From Nevskia soli (GTDB taxonomy: Bacteria > Pseudomonadota > Gammaproteobacteria > Nevskiales > Nevskiaceae), in NCBI GenBank assembly GCA_026224805.1, contig JAMFRN010000017.1, positions 1-64,000 of the forward strand: DNA of 64,000 bases, in the 5' to 3' direction. The position numbers and the translations under genes are program-made. The notes under the pieces are model-generated. The model was not told where the DNA came from. It was given only the letters and a program-made list of their open reading frames with translations, and ran no database searches. Below are positions 63,776 through 64,000 of this stretch, piece after piece (the stretch's first letter is position 1; each line of letters begins with the position of its first letter).

Positions 63776-64000
63776 TCAGGCCCGCCCCGCCTGTTCCGCC
63801 TGCTCGAGCCCTAGGGTGCTGCGGCCGCGGCTGTAGCCGAAATAGATCACCAGGCCGATCGCCAGCCAGGCGAAAAAGCAGACCCAGTTGCTGATGGACA
63901 ACCCCATCATCAGCAGGCCGCAGGTGAGGATGGTGACGATCGGCGCCAGCAGGCCGCCTGGAGCGCGGAAATGACGCCCCCGCTCCGGCTGCTTGAAGCG
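63776..64000 (-). CDS. APC family amino acid permease, C-terminal part (5' truncated by window)
   Basis: Minus strand translation RFKQPERGRHFRAPGGLLAPIVTILTCGLLMMGLSISNWVCFFAWLAIGLVIYFGYSRGRSTLGLEQAEQAGRA*. Confidence 0.75.
   Translation of the reverse strand, partial: RFKQPERGRHFRAPGGLLAPIVTILTCGLLMMGLSISNWVCFFAWLAIGLVIYFGYSRGRSTLGLEQAEQAGRA

Overview
This is a GC-rich proteobacterial chromosomal segment. Gene content (WS/DGAT, FadH, FadI-like thiolase, several acyl-CoA thioesterases, DUF1302/DUF1329/MMPL cluster) suggests a lipid-metabolising gammaproteobacterium of the Nevskiales/Xanthomonadales type; that placement is inference. The left 8.2 kb looks like an accessory, mobilizable region. 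It holds a secreted S1 protease running off the left edge, a XRE regulator with an extended Dam-type adenine methylase, three unassigned small ORFs, a MobA/MobL (MOBQ-like) relaxase, accessory mobilization genes and an R1162/RSF1010-like oriT candidate, and it ends next to tRNA-Cys. From 8.4 kb rightward most genes are recognisable: pgsA, uvrC, aceA, aceB, MATE transporter, rraA, dsbB, WS/DGAT, qor, fumC, purB, fadH, a FabG-like reductase, a thiolase, HiPIP, ald, and others. The items most worth follow-up are: (i) a 42-bp three-part dyad between the protease and XRE genes; (ii) the oriT/relaxase module with no visible integrase; (iii) a TetR-cytochrome c-ALO-like flavoprotein-alanine-racemase-fold operon predicted to be exported; (iv) a DUF1329/DUF1302/MMPL/Ycf48-like envelope cluster; (v) an MNT/HEPN module whose HEPN gene has an in-frame TAG; (vi) an alpha/beta-hydrolase-ACBP fusion; (vii) a sigma54-activator-like AAA+ protein with GAFPGA in place of GAFTGA and no HTH; and (viii) a membrane-anchored HIT-like protein in a segment flanked by a diverged direct repeat. 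All calls come from reading the sequence and ORF translations; no database search was run.
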